64,000 nt of DNA from Paracoccaceae bacterium (GCA_022843025.1 JALHOL010000009.1:124001-188000); one strand, 5' to 3'; shown: positions 7,215 to 16,495, numbered from the stretch's first letter. Program-made: numbers and translations. The notes: generated by a model not told the origin, from the letters alone.

Positions 7215-8720
7215 ATGCACCCGTCTTCTGACGGCCTTTTCTTTGACCGTATCGTCAAGTCCTTTGGCGGCACGCAGGCGCTCCGCGGGGTGTCGCTGAC
7301 GGTCGGCCGCGGGGAGATCGTGGCGCTTCTGGGTGAGAACGGAGCTGGCAAATCCACGCTGATCAAGGTTCTGGGTGGCATCCACCGGCCAGACGAAGGC
7401 GCCGTGCAGATCGACGGTGTTCCTTATGCGCATGAGGCGGGCAAGGCCGGTGGGCAGAAGGTGGCCTTCATCCATCAGGACCTTGGCTTGATCGAATGGA
7501 TGAGCGTGGCGGAAAACATCGCGCTTGCGCTTGGCTATGTGCGCAAGAGTGGCGGTTTTGGCCGCCGAATTGACTGGGCCGCAACCGAAGCCGCCGCAGA
7601 TGCGGCGCTTGCGCTGGTCGAGGCGGAGTTCCCGGCCACGGCCCGCGTGTCGAGCCTGACGCGCACCCAGAAATCACTGGTCGCCATTGCCCGCGCGCTG
7701 GCTGCCAGCAGCGATTTTCTGGTGCTGGACGAACCCACCGCCAGCCTGCCTGCCGATGAGGTGGAGCGGCTGTTTGCGGCGCTGCGCCCGTTGAAGGCGC
7801 GGGGCGTCGGGATGATTTATGTCAGCCACCGGCTGGACGAGATTTTTCGCATTGCCGACCGAGTGGCGGTGCTGCGTGACGGGCAGATGGTGGGGATGCG
7901 CCCCATCGAACACACCACACCGGCAGAGCTGGTCAGCCTGATCGTGGGTCGCAAGGCGCGGGAAATCGCCCGGCCCGCCGTGCAGGATGGCCCGGCGATC
8001 CTGAAGGTCGAGGAGCTGGCCACGCCGGCGGTTGGCCCCGTCAGCTTTGACATCCGGCGGGGTGAACTTCTGGGTCTGGCAGGGCTGCGGGGCGCGGGGC
8101 ATGAAGATATTGGCCGGGCGCTGTTCGGGGTCATCCCCCATGCCGGACGGATCGCGCTTGACGGAAAAGCCCCCGACCTGCGCAGCGCGCAAACGGCCAT
8201 GCGGTCCGGTGTCGGGCTGGTCGCGCGGGACCGGATCGGGGAAAGCGTGGCCCTTGGACTTGCCATCCGTGAGAATGCCTTTCTGAACCCGTCGGCAACC
8301 GGACGGGGGCTGCTATCGCTCATGTCGCCGCGCCGCGAAGAGTCCATTGCCGAAGCCATCGGTCGCCGGGTGGGGCTTTCGCCAAACGACCCGACCCTTG
8401 CGATCGAGGCGCTGTCTGGCGGGAACCAGCAGAAGGTGGTGGTCGGGCGCTGGCTCGACTCGGGCCGCCGGTTGCTGATTACCGAGGATCCGACAGCGGG
8501 CGTGGATGTGGGGGCCAAGGCCGAGATCTACCATCTGCTGTACGAAGCCCTTGCCAGTGGCATGGGCGTTCTTGTCGTATCGACCGATTTCGAGGAAATC
8601 GCCGCCATCTGTCACCGTGCCATCGTGTTCAGCCGGGGCTTGCCCGTCGCCGAACTGAGCGGTGTCGAACTTTCCACTGAATCGCTGATCCAGGCCGCAT
8701 CGGCCAGTGAAGCCGCCTGA
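7215..8720 (+). CDS. Sugar ABC importer, duplicated ATPase (RbsA/MglA type)
   Basis: This 501-residue protein has two fused ATPase domains and energises sugar uptake at the inner membrane. Domain 1 has Walker A GENGAGKS and Walker B FLVLDEPTASLP, but where LSGGQ is expected there is SLTRTQKS. Domain 2 has the intact signature LSGGNQQKVVVGRWL, but its Walker B end reads TEDPTAGVD instead of the usual DEPT order and I see no classical Walker A, as is common in this family. I chose ATG 7215 because AGGGAGGAAC is immediately upstream; an ATG at 7185 lacks such a site. The gene is first in an importer operon with the permease and binding-protein genes, behind two LacI-type operators. The substrate is probably a sugar or sugar acid related to gluconate. 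Confidence 0.88.
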   Translation: MHPSSDGLFFDRIVKSFGGTQALRGVSLTVGRGEIVALLGENGAGKSTLIKVLGGIHRPDEGAVQIDGVPYAHEAGKAGGQKVAFIHQDLGLIEWMSVAENIALALGYVRKSGGFGRRIDWAATEAAADAALALVEAEFPATARVSSLTRTQKSLVAIARALAASSDFLVLDEPTASLPADEVERLFAALRPLKARGVGMIYVSHRLDEIFRIADRVAVLRDGQMVGMRPIEHTTPAELVSLIVGRKAREIARPAVQDGPAILKVEELATPAVGPVSFDIRRGELLGLAGLRGAGHEDIGRALFGVIPHAGRIALDGKAPDLRSAQTAMRSGVGLVARDRIGESVALGLAIRENAFLNPSATGRGLLSLMSPRREESIAEAIGRRVGLSPNDPTLAIEALSGGNQQKVVVGRWLDSGRRLLITEDPTAGVDVGAKAEIYHLLYEALASGMGVLVVSTDFEEIAAICHRAIVFSRGLPVAELSGVELSTESLIQAASASEAA

Positions 8721-8729
8721 GGACATTAC

Positions 8730-9752
8730 ATGCCCGGAATAGATTCCAACGCTGTCGAGCCGACCAAGGACGAACTTCGCGGCCTTTCGCCCCTGCGCAA
8801 GGCGCTGCGGCTGGCGCCAACCTATGGGCTTGTGATCCTGATGCTGGGTCTGATCCTGCTGTTTTCGGTGCTTTTGCCGACGACATTTCCGACGCTGCTG
8901 AACCTGCGGTCGATTTTGAGCGACAAGGCGATCATTGCGCTGCTGGCGCTGGCGGCGATGATCCCGATGGTGGCAGGGCGGATTGACCTGACGGTGGGTT
9001 ATGGGATCGTGCTTTGGCACATTCTGGCGATTAGCCTGCAGACGATTTATGGCCTCCCTTGGCCGTTCGCTGTTGGGATCGTGCTGGTGCTGGGCGTGAT
9101 TACGGGCGCGCTGAACGGCCTTCTGGTTGAAGTTGCGCGGATCGACAGCTTTATCGCCACGCTTGGCACCGGGACGGTTCTTTATGCACTGGCCCTGTGG
9201 CACACGGGTGGGCGGCAGATGGTTGGCGCATTGCCGGACGCGTTCTATGCCATCAACGGCACCTTTGTTTTTGGCCTGCCGATCACGGCGTTCTATGTGC
9301 TGGTGATCACCGTCACGCTTTGGATCATCCTCGAATACACACCGACGGGCCGCTACCTTTATGCCATCGGGGCGAACCAGCGCGCGGCCGAGCTGAACGG
9401 CATTCCGACACGGAAATTCGTGATTGGCGCCTTTGTCACCTCTGGCGCGCTCACTGCGCTGGCGGGTGTTCTGCTGGCGTCCAAGCTGCGGATTGGGCAG
9501 GCGTCGGTGGGGTTGGAGTTCCTGCTGCCTGCGCTTGTCGGGGCCTTTCTTGGATCGACCACCATCAAGCCGGGTCGCGTCAACGTCTGGGGAACCATCG
9601 TTGGCGTGATGATCCTGGCGGTTGGTATTTCCGGCATCCAGCAGTTCGGCGGGAGTTTCTGGGTCGAACCCTTGTTCAACGGAACCACGCTTCTGATTGC
9701 GATCGGCATCGCCGGGTATGCGCAACGGAAGAAGGGGGCAAAATCGAAATGA
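8730..9752 (+). CDS. Sugar ABC importer permease (RbsC type)
   Basis: This 340-residue inner-membrane permease has multiple hydrophobic helices, starting around residues 30-50 after a polar N terminus. The family signature segment MVAGRIDLTVGYGI is present near residue 80, and FVTSGALTALAGVLLASKLRIG lies late in the protein. It would form the channel for the substrate delivered by the binding protein encoded downstream. The gene begins nine bases after the ATPase gene and ends 25 bases before the binding-protein gene. It has the usual length for the RbsC/AraH family. Substrate specificity cannot be read from it. Confidence 0.88.
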   Translation: MPGIDSNAVEPTKDELRGLSPLRKALRLAPTYGLVILMLGLILLFSVLLPTTFPTLLNLRSILSDKAIIALLALAAMIPMVAGRIDLTVGYGIVLWHILAISLQTIYGLPWPFAVGIVLVLGVITGALNGLLVEVARIDSFIATLGTGTVLYALALWHTGGRQMVGALPDAFYAINGTFVFGLPITAFYVLVITVTLWIILEYTPTGRYLYAIGANQRAAELNGIPTRKFVIGAFVTSGALTALAGVLLASKLRIGQASVGLEFLLPALVGAFLGSTTIKPGRVNVWGTIVGVMILAVGISGIQQFGGSFWVEPLFNGTTLLIAIGIAGYAQRKKGAKSK

Positions 9753-9777
9753 TCAGCAATAAATCGGGAGGATCAAA

Positions 9778-10824
9778 ATGCTGAAGAGAACCCTTATGAG
9801 CGGCTTGCTTGCGGGCACCATTCTGGCGGCCACAGGTTTGACCGCCTTTGCGCAAGAGGCTTTTGACGGGCCGACCACCGGGCCCAAGGCGGCAGAGGGC
9901 AAGACGATTGTCGTGCTTGCCGGAGACATGAAGAACGGTGGCATCCTTGGCGTCACCACCGGCATCGAAGAGGCCGCAGCGAAGATCGGCTGGGAGGTCA
10001 AGGTTCTGGACGGCGCAGGTTCCGTTCAAAGCCGGTCGGCCGCCGTCGGGCAGGCGCTGGCGCTTGGCCCGGATGGGATCGTGATCAACGGCTTTGACGC
10101 GGCCGAGCAGCAGGCCGCACTCGAAGGCGTGGTGGCGGCAGGTATCCCGATGGTGTCATGGCATTCCGGGCCGAAGATCGGGTGTGATGCGCCCGGCGGG
10201 ATCTTTGCCAACGTGTCCACCGATGCGATGGATGTGTCGGTCAAGGCCGCCGAATGGGCCCTGCAAGACGGTGGCGGCAAGCCCGGCGTCGTGATCTTCA
10301 CCGACAGCACCTATACCATTGCCATCCTGAAGGCGGCCAAGCTGAAGGAAGTGATCGAAGCAGGTGGCGGCACGGTGCTGCAATGGGTGGATACGCCCAT
10401 CGCTGAAACCTCGGCCCGGATGGGCCCGCTGACCACCACGCTTTTGCAGCAGCATGGCGCGGCATGGACCCATTCGCTGGCGATCAACGATCTGTATTTC
10501 GATTTCATGGGACCGTCGCTTGCGGCTGCCGGGATCGACGGCAAGGGCTCGCCGAAGGCGGGGTCTGCCGGTGACGGGTCGGAAGCCGCCTTCCAGCGCA
10601 TCCGTTCGGGCCAGTATCAGGCCGTGACGGTGGCAGAACCCTTGAACTTGCAGGGTTGGCAGTTGGTGGACGAGTTGAACCGCGCCATTTCGGGTGAGGC
10701 CTGCTCCGGCTATATCACCGCACCCGCGCTGGTGACGGAAGAGGGTCTGGCCAACACGGAAGGCAATACCTTTGATCCCGACAATGGCTATCGCGAGGCC
10801 TATGCTGCGATCTGGGGCAAGTAA
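9778..10824 (+). CDS. Sugar ABC importer periplasmic binding protein (RbsB type)
   Basis: This 348-residue protein captures the substrate in the periplasm. The signal peptide runs from MLKRTLMSGLLAG to about residue 26, ending in TAFAQE, which suggests signal peptidase I cleavage after AFA or AQ. The mature part has the type I sugar-binding fold, with IVVLAGDMKNGG at the start, GPDGIVINGFDAA in the middle and a SAGDGSEAAFQRIRSGQYQAVTVAEP segment near the hinge. A strong ribosome site GGGAGGA precedes ATG 9778. It is last in the importer operon and is followed by a clear hairpin terminator. Ligand identity is inferred to be a sugar acid or aldose from the island. Confidence 0.88.
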   Translation: MLKRTLMSGLLAGTILAATGLTAFAQEAFDGPTTGPKAAEGKTIVVLAGDMKNGGILGVTTGIEEAAAKIGWEVKVLDGAGSVQSRSAAVGQALALGPDGIVINGFDAAEQQAALEGVVAAGIPMVSWHSGPKIGCDAPGGIFANVSTDAMDVSVKAAEWALQDGGGKPGVVIFTDSTYTIAILKAAKLKEVIEAGGGTVLQWVDTPIAETSARMGPLTTTLLQQHGAAWTHSLAINDLYFDFMGPSLAAAGIDGKGSPKAGSAGDGSEAAFQRIRSGQYQAVTVAEPLNLQGWQLVDELNRAISGEACSGYITAPALVTEEGLANTEGNTFDPDNGYREAYAAIWGK

Positions 10825-10843
10825 GCACAGAAAATTCGCGGGA

Positions 10844-10866
10844 GGGCGCAGCTTGCTGCGCCCTTT
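10844..10866 (+). terminator. Rho-independent terminator of the importer operon
   Basis: GGGCGCAGC at 10844-10852 pairs perfectly with GCTGCGCCC at 10855-10863, followed by TTT. It starts 20 bases after the binding-protein stop codon. Confidence 0.85.
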
Positions 10867-11015
10867 CGCATTTCTGGACCTCGCCCGGATCGTCGCAAGG
10901 AGAGGGAGGCTTTTGGCGACACGAGGGCCTTGCCGGCGTCTCGCCCTGCTAACCCGCCTGGGCCGCATCGCGGCCAACGAAATCGCATGCAGGGGCCGCC
11001 TGTCGGATTTCAGGG

Positions 11016-12161
11016 CTACGCGCCAGCCGCAGCGTTCAACGCATCGATGAGCTCATTGACCGTCAATGCGACGGGGTTGCCTTTCATCGACGAGGAGGTG
11101 AGGGCGGCTTCGGCTGTTTGTTGGTGTAGGGCGGGGGGAAGACCTTGGGCGGTGAGGCCCGGCAGGCCGGCTGCGCGCGCCCAGGCGGCGAGGGTTTCGG
11201 GGGCGTCGTCGGGGCGGCCGCCAAAGGTGGCGGCGATATGGGCGAAGACGGTGTCGAGGCGGTGCGCCACCTCGCCCATAGCATGGGCGCGGTTGAGGCG
11301 GAGGATGGGGGCAAGAAGTGCGCCGCAGATCGCGCCATGCGGGGCGGGGGCGACGCCGCCGATGACACCTGCGAGGCCATGGACTGCCCCGAGGCCGGAA
11401 TTGGCAAGCACGATACCGCCGGTGAGGGAGACATAGGCGAGGGCATCGCGGGCCTGAGCGTCTTCGGCTTCCATCAGGCGCTTTAGGGCGGTGAGGCCTT
11501 GCGGGATGGCGGGGGCGGTGAGGGCGTCGGTGAAGGGCGTGGCCTTGGACGAGACGTAGGGTTCGATCACCTGGGTGATCGCGTCGAGGCCGGAGGCGAG
11601 GGTGGTGGCGTGGGGGGTGTGGTCGGTGAGCGCCGGGTCGATGATGGCGAGGCGGGCGAGCATCCGGTCATCGCGGAGCGAGACTTTGCGGCCATGATCT
11701 GGCAGGCCGATGACGGCGTTCTTGGTCGCCTCGGCCCCCGTGCCCGATGTGGTGGGCAGGGCGATGAAGGGCAACGGCGGGACGGAAAGGGGCAGGGCTT
11801 TGCCCACCACCTCAAGATGGTCCATCGCGCCGCCCGGGGCGGGGATCAGCGCGGCCAGCGCTTTGCCGAGGTCGAGCGCCGCACCGCCGCCGATGGAGGT
11901 GACCCAGTCGGGGCGAAAGCGGCGGGCCGTGGCCATGGCAGTTTCCAGCATCATCAGCGTGGGTTCGCGGTCACAAGCGATGGCCATGGTTTCGGCCCCG
12001 GCAGCGTGCAGGGCTTCGATCAGCCATTGCGCGCGGGCGGGGCTTGCGCCGTGCACGATCAGGCCGCGCGAGCCGAAGGCGCGGATGAGGGCGGGGGCCT
12101 TGCTGGCCTCGCCCCGGCCGAAGAGGATGCGTTGCGGCATGGCGATGGCAAAGGGGGGCAT
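11016..12161 (-). CDS. Iron-containing alcohol dehydrogenase-like protein
   Basis: This 381-residue protein is a group III (Fe-ADH/GldA-like) dehydrogenase. The cofactor region shows SIGGGAALDLGKA and the family motif ALPTTSGTGAEATKNAVI. Metal ligands would be Asp in SGLDAITQ, His in GAVHGLAG and His in APHGAIC. The position where many family members have His four residues after the Asp is Gln here (DAITQ), so the metal site may differ. The reaction is unknown; it could act on a glycerol- or lactaldehyde-derived alcohol or be a maleylacetate-reductase relative. It lies 158 bases downstream of glpK on the same strand, separated by two hairpins. ATG at 12161 is the first plausible start; a second in-frame ATG occurs at 12140. 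Confidence 0.83.
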   Translation of the reverse strand: MPPFAIAMPQRILFGRGEASKAPALIRAFGSRGLIVHGASPARAQWLIEALHAAGAETMAIACDREPTLMMLETAMATARRFRPDWVTSIGGGAALDLGKALAALIPAPGGAMDHLEVVGKALPLSVPPLPFIALPTTSGTGAEATKNAVIGLPDHGRKVSLRDDRMLARLAIIDPALTDHTPHATTLASGLDAITQVIEPYVSSKATPFTDALTAPAIPQGLTALKRLMEAEDAQARDALAYVSLTGGIVLANSGLGAVHGLAGVIGGVAPAPHGAICGALLAPILRLNRAHAMGEVAHRLDTVFAHIAATFGGRPDDAPETLAAWARAAGLPGLTAQGLPPALHQQTAEAALTSSSMKGNPVALTVNELIDALNAAAGA

Positions 12162-12201
12162 GGCGGGTCCGTTTCTGGCAAGAAGGCGACCCCCGCCCCG
12201 A

Positions 12202-12226
12202 CCCTTCCCCCTTGGATGGGGAAGGG
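12202..12226. repeat. GC-rich extragenic palindrome
   Basis: CCCTTCCCC at 12202-12210 pairs with GGGGAAGGG at 12218-12226 across a seven-base loop. It sits in the glpK to Fe-ADH gap and could act as a transcription stop or be a dispersed extragenic element. No T-tract follows. Confidence 0.5.
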
Positions 12227-12288
12227 AGAAGGGGGATCAGATGGAAAGCACGGCGCGGGGCATGGCTTTGGTCCGGTGATCAAGGGAT

Positions 12289-12308
12289 CGGGGGCCATGT
12301 GGCCCCCG
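12289..12308 (-). terminator. Hairpin downstream of glpK
   Basis: CGGGGGCC at 12289-12296 pairs perfectly with GGCCCCCG at 12301-12308, loop ATGT. It lies 12 bases beyond the glpK stop codon. It lacks a strong T-tract, so termination may be partial and allow read-through into the Fe-ADH gene. Confidence 0.6.
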
Positions 12309-12319
12309 GCAGGCAGGTG

Positions 12320-13804
12320 TCACACTGTCATGGTGGCGGCGACGGCACGGCCCCAGCGCGTGTATTTGGCATCCCGGGTGGCGGCGTCCATCGCGGGGGT
12401 GAAGCGGCGTTCCAGCGCCCATGTCTTTTGGAATTCGGCAGGCGCGGGGCAGAGGCCCGCCTTGAGGCCGGCGAGATAGGCGGCACCCAGCGCGGTGGTT
12501 TCAGTGACGACAGGGCGGTCAACCGGCGCGCCGAGGATGTCGGAGAGGAATTGCATGGCCCAATCGCTGGCCGTCATGCCGCCATCGACGCGCAAGACGC
12601 CATCGGCGGCAGCGCCCCAGTCTGAGCGCATTGCCTCAAGAAGGTCGCGGGTTTGATATCCGACGCTTTCCAGTGCGGCCTTAGCCAGTTCGGCGGGGCC
12701 GGAATTGCGTGTCAGGCCATAGACCGCGCCGCGACAATCGGGGCGCCAATAGGGTGCGCCGAGGCCGGTGAAGGCAGGGACGAGGATCACGTCCTGTGTC
12801 GGATCGGCGGCATCGGCGAGGGGCTGGGTTTCCTTTGCCTCACGGATGATCTTGAGGCCGTCGCGGAGCCATTGGACGACAGCGCCTGCGATGAAGATGG
12901 AGCCTTCGAGGGCGTAGGTCGTCTTGCCATCCAGCCGGTAGGCGATGGTGGTGAGCAAGCGGTTTTTTGACGGCACCATGTCAGCGCCGGTGTTCAGAAG
13001 CGCAAAGCAGCCGGTGCCGTAGGTGGATTTCATCATGCCCGGCGCGAAACAGGCCTGGCCCACGGTGGCGGCTTGCTGGTCACCGGCGACGCCAAGGATC
13101 GGAATTTCACGACCGAACAGATCGGCGCGCGTGGTTCCGTAATCGGCGGCGCAGTCGCGGACATCGGGCAGGAGGGCCATGGGGATGTCCAGAAGGGCGC
13201 AGATGTCGGCGTCCCATTCGCCCTTGGCGATATTGTAGATGAGTGTGCGCGCGGCGTTGGTCGCATCAGTGGCGTGGACCTTGCCGCCTGTGAGTTTCCA
13301 GATGAGGAAGGTATCGACAGTGCCGAAGGCAAGCTCGCCCTTGGCCGCGCGGGCGCGGGCGCCGGGGACGTGGTCAAGCAGCCATTTGATCTTTGTCCCG
13401 GAAAAATAGGGATCAAGGAGCAGGCCCGTGCGGGCGGTGATCATCGGCTCATGTCCCGCGTCTTTTAGCGCGGTGCAGGTGTCGGCGGTGCGGCGATCCT
13501 GCCAGACGATGGCGCGGTGGATCGGCTCGCCGGTGGCGCGGTCCCAGATCAGTGTCGTTTCGCGCTGATTGGTGATGCCGATTGCGGCGATGTCGGTGGT
13601 GCTGATGCCTGCCTTTTCGATCACGGCGCGGGCGGTGCCGGCCACAGTAGACCACAGATCAGAGGGATCATGCTCGACCCAGCCGGACGCAGGATAGTGC
13701 TGGGGAAATTCCTCTTGCGCCACGGCCTTCACGCGCAAGGCGGCGTCGAACAGGATCGCGCGCGAGGAGGTGGTGCCTTGATCGATGGCGAGGATATGGG
13801 TCAT
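12320..13804 (-). CDS. glpK: Glycerol kinase
   Basis: This 494-residue kinase makes sn-glycerol 3-phosphate from glycerol and ATP in the cytoplasm. It starts [20 protein letters not shown], the FGGY-family phosphate motif, and shows [18 protein letters not shown], the glycerol-site segment [14 protein letters not shown], and late [19 protein letters not shown] plus [11 protein letters not shown] chose ATG 13804 with GGGAGG upstream. The frame stays open to 14308, but that extension lies antisense-free in a different frame of the membrane-protein gene and is not protein-like. It is part of the glycerol cluster with the GlpSTPQUV importer and glpD. A 113-base leader with alternative hairpins precedes it. 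Confidence 0.96.
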   Translation of the reverse strand: MTHILAIDQGTTSSRAILFDAALRVKAVAQEEFPQHYPASGWVEHDPSDLWSTVAGTARAVIEKAGISTTDIAAIGITNQRETTLIWDRATGEPIHRAIVWQDRRTADTCTALKDAGHEPMITARTGLLLDPYFSGTKIKWLLDHVPGARARAAKGELAFGTVDTFLIWKLTGGKVHATDATNAARTLIYNIAKGEWDADICALLDIPMALLPDVRDCAADYGTTRADLFGREIPILGVAGDQQAATVGQACFAPGMMKSTYGTGCFALLNTGADMVPSKNRLLTTIAYRLDGKTTYALEGSIFIAGAVVQWLRDGLKIIREAKETQPLADAADPTQDVILVPAFTGLGAPYWRPDCRGAVYGLTRNSGPAELAKAALESVGYQTRDLLEAMRSDWGAAADGVLRVDGGMTASDWAMQFLSDILGAPVDRPVVTETTALGAAYLAGLKAGLCPAPAEFQKTWALERRFTPAMDAATRDAKYTRWGRAVAATMTV

Positions 13805-13852
13805 GCGGGGCCTCCCTTGGCTGTTCTGTCCCTGTGCGGGATTCTGGTTGGT

Positions 13853-13909
13853 GCGGCGCGCCTTGCGGCAGAGTTTGGCGACCGGCGCGCCGCGGTCTTG
13901 GCGCGCCGG
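13853..13909 (-). promoter_or_regulatory. Alternative hairpins in the glpK leader
   Basis: CCGGCGCGCC (13882-13891) can pair with GGCGCGCCGG (13900-13909). A partly overlapping segment GGCGCGCCGC (13884-13893) can instead pair with GCGGCGCGCC (13853-13862). The two pairings exclude each other. The first could terminate the upstream membrane-protein transcript; the arrangement resembles an attenuator, but no U-tract or ligand motif is visible. Confidence 0.45.
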
Positions 13910-13917
13910 GAGAAAGA

Positions 13918-14421
13918 TTAGTCTTTCTGGATCATCTGCATTACGGCGACAAGGACGATGCCGTAGAGCATGTGGCCGACAAGGGCGACCCAGGTGATAC
14001 CGGTGAAGTTGAGGAAGAAGGGCAGTCCGGCGATGGCCGTGATCCCGCCGATGGCAAAGACCCACAGGCCGAAGCCGTAGATCGTCGAGGGCAGGAGCCA
14101 ATGCGATTGGCCAATCACCTTGCGCCAGATGGGCGCAAAGATGAACAGCCAGCCGACCGGATAGCCGATCAGCCCGACGAGATAGAAGTGCATGAAATAG
14201 CCCGCAAAATCGCTGTTGGGCAGGCCAAGTGCGCCGAGCAGGCTTTTGGCTAGGCCATGGGGCGAAAGGGTAGCGAAGCCCAAGGCGGGGCTGATCAGTT
14301 GCCCCCAAAGATCGAAGGCGTTGCTGGCAAAAAAGCCCGCGACGAAGAGAAGGCCGAGTGTTTGGGTGTTGATGGCGGGCAATGTGCCCGAGCGGGGAGA
14401 TGTGGAAGATGCGATCGACAT
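13918..14421 (-). CDS. Small integral membrane protein, glycerol cluster
   Basis: I do not recognise a named family for this 167-residue protein. It has about four hydrophobic segments: around residues 22-40 ([20 protein letters not shown]), 75-97 ([20 protein letters not shown]), 110-132 ([20 protein letters not shown]) and 140-163. Short polar ends leave little room for a soluble domain. It lies between glpV and glpK on the same strand, 113 bases upstream of glpK and 251 bases downstream of glpV, probably with its own promoter after the glpV terminator. A role in glycerol entry or membrane adaptation is possible from position only. The ATG at 14421 has AGAGGA upstream at rather long spacing. 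Confidence 0.72.
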   Translation of the reverse strand: MSIASSTSPRSGTLPAINTQTLGLLFVAGFFASNAFDLWGQLISPALGFATLSPHGLAKSLLGALGLPNSDFAGYFMHFYLVGLIGYPVGWLFIFAPIWRKVIGQSHWLLPSTIYGFGLWVFAIGGITAIAGLPFFLNFTGITWVALVGHMLYGIVLVAVMQMIQKD

Positions 14422-14643
14422 GGTGGGTTCCGTCCTCTGGAGTTACGTCAGGCCGTTACTCCTGCGACAGCCGCACCGTTACGGTTGTCACGGCATCGTG
14501 CGTGGAATGATACAATCGTGGCATCACCGCATTGGTCCCTTGTTCTCGATAGGTGCATCACCCGGAGATCTGGCCAGTCGGGATGGCCGGACGATACCCA
14601 CCCGAGGCCGAGTTTGATGTGTCATCCGCCTTGCAGGCAGAAG

Positions 14644-14667
14644 CGGGCGGGGCTTTCGCCCCGCCCG
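14644..14667 (-). terminator. Hairpin downstream of glpV
   Basis: CGGGCGGGGC (14644-14653) pairs with GCCCCGCCCG (14658-14667), loop TTTC. It begins six bases beyond the glpV stop. The poly-U tract is weak. Confidence 0.7.
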
Positions 14668-14672
14668 TCAGA

Positions 14673-16403
14673 TCAGCCCTGCTGCCAGGACTTGATCAGT
14701 TCGTCATAGGAGATCGTTTCGCCCTGGGGCTTTTCGTTCTCCAGCGGGCCGACGGGCGAACCGGGTTCGTCGATCCAGACCTGCGGATCCTGCGGTTCGT
14801 TCATCTTCGGGCCGATGTCACCCTGCACGCCTGCGCGTTCCAGACGTTCCAGCACCTTTTCCTGCTCTTCGCACAGGGCATCGAGCGCCTCTTGCGGGGT
14901 TTTGGCCCCCGACATGGCGTCGCCGATGTTCTGCCACCAGAGCTGGGCCAGCTTCGGATAGTCAGGAACGTTGGTGCCGGTGGGCGACCACTGCACGCGG
15001 GCCGGGCTGCGGTAGAATTCGACCAGACCGCCAAGCTGCGGCGCACGATCCGTGAAGGACTGGTGCTGGATGGTCGATTCACGCGCGAAGGTCAGGCCGA
15101 CATGCGACTTCTTCACGTCCACGGTTTTCGAGGTCACGAACTGGGCATAGAGCCATGCGGCCTGAGCGCGATCGACCGGGGTCGATTGCATCAGGGTCCA
15201 CGAACCCACGTCCTGATAGCCGACCTTCATGCCATCCTGCCAGTAGGCGCCGTGCGGCGAGGGGGCCATGCGCCACTTGGGCGTGCCGTCCTCGTTCATG
15301 ACGGGCAGGCCGGGCTTGACCATGTCGGCGGTGAAGGCGGTGTACCAGAACATTTGCTGGGCGATAGAGCCCTGGGCAGGAACGGGACCGGCTTCGCCGA
15401 AGGTCATCCCTTGCGCTTCCGGCGGGGTGAACCGCTGGAGCCAGTCGATGGCCTTGGTCACGGCATAGACGGCGGCGGCGTCGTTGGTGGCACCGCCACG
15501 CGCAACGCAGGAGCCGACAGGCTGCGAGTTTTCGTTCACGCGGATGCCCCATTCATCGACCGGAAGGCCGTTGGGTTCACCCACATCGCCCATGCCGGCC
15601 ATGGACATCCACGCATCGGTGTAACGCCAGCCGAGGGACGGGTCCTTTTTGCCGTAGTCCATGTTGCCAAAGACGCCGGTTGCCGGGCCACCCGCATAGG
15701 ACATGTCGCGGCCGGTGAAGAATTCGGCGATGTCCTCATATGCGGACCAGTTCAGCGGAACGCCGAGGTCGTAGCCGTACTTGGCCTTAAAGTCGTCCTT
15801 GGTTTTCTGATCGTTGAACCAGTCATAGCGGAACCAGTAGAGGTTCGCGAACTGCTGGTCGGGCAGCTGGTAGAGCTTGCCGTCCGGTGCGGTCGTGAAC
15901 TTGGTACCGATGAAATCGGCCAGATCGAGGTTCGGGTTGGTGACGGCAGCGCCTTCGCCTGCCATCCAGTCGGTCAGGTTGCGGGCCTGCTGATAGCGCC
16001 AGTGGGTGCCGATCAGGTCAGAGTCGTTGATGTAGGCGTCATAGATGTTCTCGCCCGACTGCATCTGCGTCTGCAGCTTTTCCACCACGTCGCCTTCGCC
16101 GATCAGGTCATGGGTGACCTTGATGCCGGTGATGGCGGTGAAGGCCGGAGCAAGGACCTTGGCTTCGTATTCGTGGGTGGTGATGGTTTCCGACACCACC
16201 TTGATGTCCATGCCCGCGAAGGGGGCAGCGGCGTCGATGAACCACTGCATTTCCGCCTCTTGATCGGCGCGGGACAGGGTGGATTGATCGCCGATTTCAG
16301 CATCGAGGAAGGCCTTGGCGGCCTCCATGTCAGCCCAGGCCGGGGCCGAGCCGAAGGCAATGAGCGCAAGCGCCATCGCCGTTGCGGTTTGTCTGAGTCT
16401 CAT
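14673..16403 (-). CDS. glpV: Glycerol ABC importer, periplasmic binding protein
   Basis: This 576-residue extracellular solute-binding protein is the capture component of the glycerol importer. It starts at ATG 16403 with a strong GGGAGGAAAA site. The signal peptide is MRLRQTATAMALALIAFG and ends near SAPAWADM. The mature protein is unusually long for the MalE-like fold and tryptophan-rich (for example YWFRYDW, MFWYTAF, LAQLWWQNIG), as in the rhizobial GlpV proteins. It is the last gene of glpDSTPQUV, 93 bases after glpU. An open frame of similar size lies on the opposite strand but lacks any recognisable protein features. Confidence 0.9.
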   Translation of the reverse strand: MRLRQTATAMALALIAFGSAPAWADMEAAKAFLDAEIGDQSTLSRADQEAEMQWFIDAAAPFAGMDIKVVSETITTHEYEAKVLAPAFTAITGIKVTHDLIGEGDVVEKLQTQMQSGENIYDAYINDSDLIGTHWRYQQARNLTDWMAGEGAAVTNPNLDLADFIGTKFTTAPDGKLYQLPDQQFANLYWFRYDWFNDQKTKDDFKAKYGYDLGVPLNWSAYEDIAEFFTGRDMSYAGGPATGVFGNMDYGKKDPSLGWRYTDAWMSMAGMGDVGEPNGLPVDEWGIRVNENSQPVGSCVARGGATNDAAAVYAVTKAIDWLQRFTPPEAQGMTFGEAGPVPAQGSIAQQMFWYTAFTADMVKPGLPVMNEDGTPKWRMAPSPHGAYWQDGMKVGYQDVGSWTLMQSTPVDRAQAAWLYAQFVTSKTVDVKKSHVGLTFARESTIQHQSFTDRAPQLGGLVEFYRSPARVQWSPTGTNVPDYPKLAQLWWQNIGDAMSGAKTPQEALDALCEEQEKVLERLERAGVQGDIGPKMNEPQDPQVWIDEPGSPVGPLENEKPQGETISYDELIKSWQQG

Positions 16404-16495
16404 TCGTTTTCCTCCCAGAAGTTGAGACGTGTCGTCTTCGTTTCGCCGGGGGGGAAGGGTCGCATCCATCCCCCCCGGCGCTTTCATGCCTTGGA

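Noticed and set aside
8313-9725. A 470-codon open frame antisense to the sugar permease
   Set aside because: Its translation is very rich in Arg, Gln and His and has no recognisable domain; the permease strand has clear membrane helices and a family motif.
12320-14308. A 662-codon version of glpK
   Set aside because: The N-terminal 168 codons are a wrong-frame read of the membrane-protein gene; a proper start with ribosome site is at 13804.
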